64,000 nt of DNA from Beaufortia kweichowensis (Eukaryota; Chordata; Actinopteri; Cypriniformes; Gastromyzontidae): positions 7,736,881 to 7,800,880 of the forward strand of contig CM032797.1 in the NCBI GenBank assembly GCA_019155185.1, read 5' to 3'. Both the position numbers and the translations under genes were made by a program. Of the stretch, positions 62,820 through 64,000 are shown in pieces. Each line of letters begins with the position of its first letter. Within the stretch, counting starts at the first letter, position 1. The notes below the pieces were generated by a model. It was given only the letters and a program-made list of their open reading frames with translations. It was not told where the DNA came from and made no database searches.

Positions 62820-63010
62820 TGGGACCACAACCTGACTCTATGATTGAGATGCGGATAGCGCCCTCTCCCTATTCAGAAGCATGTCGGCCGGCTCCGAATT
62901 AATCGGGTGGGAAAAGAGGATCGGCAGGAGGGCCCTGATTAAAATATTGTTTTTTAGCACAGTCTGAGAGAGCCTTGCTCCTTATTAAAAATTTATCCCC
63001 GTGCTGTGAC
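62820..63010. promoter_or_regulatory. Candidate conserved noncoding element
   Basis: A compact CpG-retaining block (GATGCGGATAGCGCC, TGTCGGCCGGCTCCGAATTA) followed by GGGCCCTGATTAAAATATTG. No frame or repeat identity. Confidence 0.45.
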
Positions 63011-63369
63011 TCCTCACGTTGTTGTCCTGCTGAAGAATTCATTACCTCTGCTACGCACCATGTCGCCTGCCTGGTGTTCTCCATGTCACTGCACGCTTTC
63101 ACATTCCTGCAACTCCCTGTTCATCAATTCTGAGATGCAAACAAACAAATATTCCAGAGGGAGGAGAGAAGGACGTGGAGGGTTGAGATAAAAACAAGCC
63201 GCCCTTAGGCCATTACATCACAGACAAACATGATGCTTCATTATCAACTGCTTAAAACAAAAGTGCTGTTTATTTTATTATTCTCCCTTTCAAAGTTTAT
63301 CTTTTGATCAGTATGCCCTAATCTTGATTTCTCTACTTATTGGAAAGACAAATCCTAAATAAGATCTTC

Positions 63370-63720
63370 TTAACCTGATAACTGTCACTGCATGTATTGA
63401 ACATACATATGGACATGATTTTTATTTAATTTTTTTTTTACATATTTACGTAACATTAACGTCAATATTTATTTATTTATTTTATATCCTTTTTTTATTT
63501 TATGAAAATTTGTCAAATATTTATTCTTTCTAGTTTAGAGTTAGGGTCATAATTATTTATTGTTTTTTGAAAATGTTTTGAAAATTTGTCAAATATTTAT
63601 TTTTGAGTCCTAGACCTTTCCATCAATATATAGTTTGTTATTATTGGATTAAAATTCAACTATGAAATATTAAAGTGAATAAGTGTTTCACCTGTCAAAC
63701 GGTGACAGCAAACAGGTTCA
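63370..63720 (-). mobile_element. MITE, AACCTGATAACTGTCAC family, fullest copy
   Basis: Left TTAACCTGATAACTGTCAC and right GGTGACAGCAAACAGGTTCA are imperfect terminal inverted repeats. The interior holds a 23-base direct repeat (TGAAAATTTGTCAAATATTT...) at 63503 and 63579. Fragments of the family lie at 22409, 42950 and 45398. Confidence 0.7.
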
Positions 63721-64000
63721 CATCTTACTTATTTTCTTTAGACGGGAATGAAATTAGAGAGCAAATAAAGACGTTCTGGGATTTCTTGTTTATTCTCTAG
63801 ATATTCTCTAGAAAAGATCCTAACAATGTAGACTTTGCTCAGAGATTTCACTATGAACATTTCTCATTAAATTTTGCTCTTGATTCTCTCGCTCTCCATC
63901 AGATGTGTGCTGGGATGTTGATTAAGAACTAATGCAAATGATTGAGCCTCAGCGTCAGCCACCACAGGAAATCAATATCCCACAAACCCTTGCTCCATCC

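Overview
This window looks like vertebrate nuclear DNA, most likely from a cypriniform (carp/zebrafish-type) teleost. The evidence is AT-rich, gene-poor sequence, many dinucleotide and tetranucleotide microsatellites, several short foldback (MITE-like) families that I recognise as typical of cyprinid genomes, tRNA-derived SINE pieces, a Tc1-like element remnant, and one recognisable vertebrate exon. No prokaryotic features (operons, Shine-Dalgarno sites, CRISPR, IS elements) are present. A 100-base run of N at 55521-55620 is an assembly gap.

The only protein-coding feature I can support is the first coding exon of heparan-sulfate 6-O-sulfotransferase 1 (hs6st1), on the minus strand at 35855-36351 (or from 36375 with an alternative start). 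It encodes the short cytosolic tail, the Golgi membrane anchor, and the N-terminal part of the sulfotransferase domain with the PAPS-binding HIQKTGGTTF motif. It ends at a clean GT donor in phase 2. The second exon, with the rest of the catalytic domain, is not found in the window and must lie beyond the left edge, so positions 1-35854 are all intron 1 (more than 35.8 kb). A CpG-rich promoter/5'UTR block lies at about 36376-36720 and contains two small upstream ORFs, one of which overlaps the main start in a strong Kozak context.

Region by region: 1-35854 is intron 1. It carries SINE pieces, foldback elements (3635-3942, 3939-4218, 23111-23342 and others), a Tc1-like relic (30309-30782), four long GA/CT microsatellites (three GA on the + strand, one CT), and several blocks of repeat-free, CpG-retaining sequence that look like candidate conserved noncoding elements. 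35855-36720 is exon 1 plus promoter. 36721-64000 is the upstream intergenic side, with no recognisable exon. It holds more foldback elements, a very long polypurine tract (46707-47365), compound microsatellites and more candidate regulatory blocks.

The picture is a developmental glycan-modifying gene with a very long first intron, flanked by a gene-poor upstream region. I found no evidence of a novel enzymatic or defence system. The most useful leads are the uORF arrangement at the hs6st1 start, the clustered candidate regulatory blocks, the nested/adjacent transposon insertions, and the large polypurine and (CU)n-transcribing tracts.
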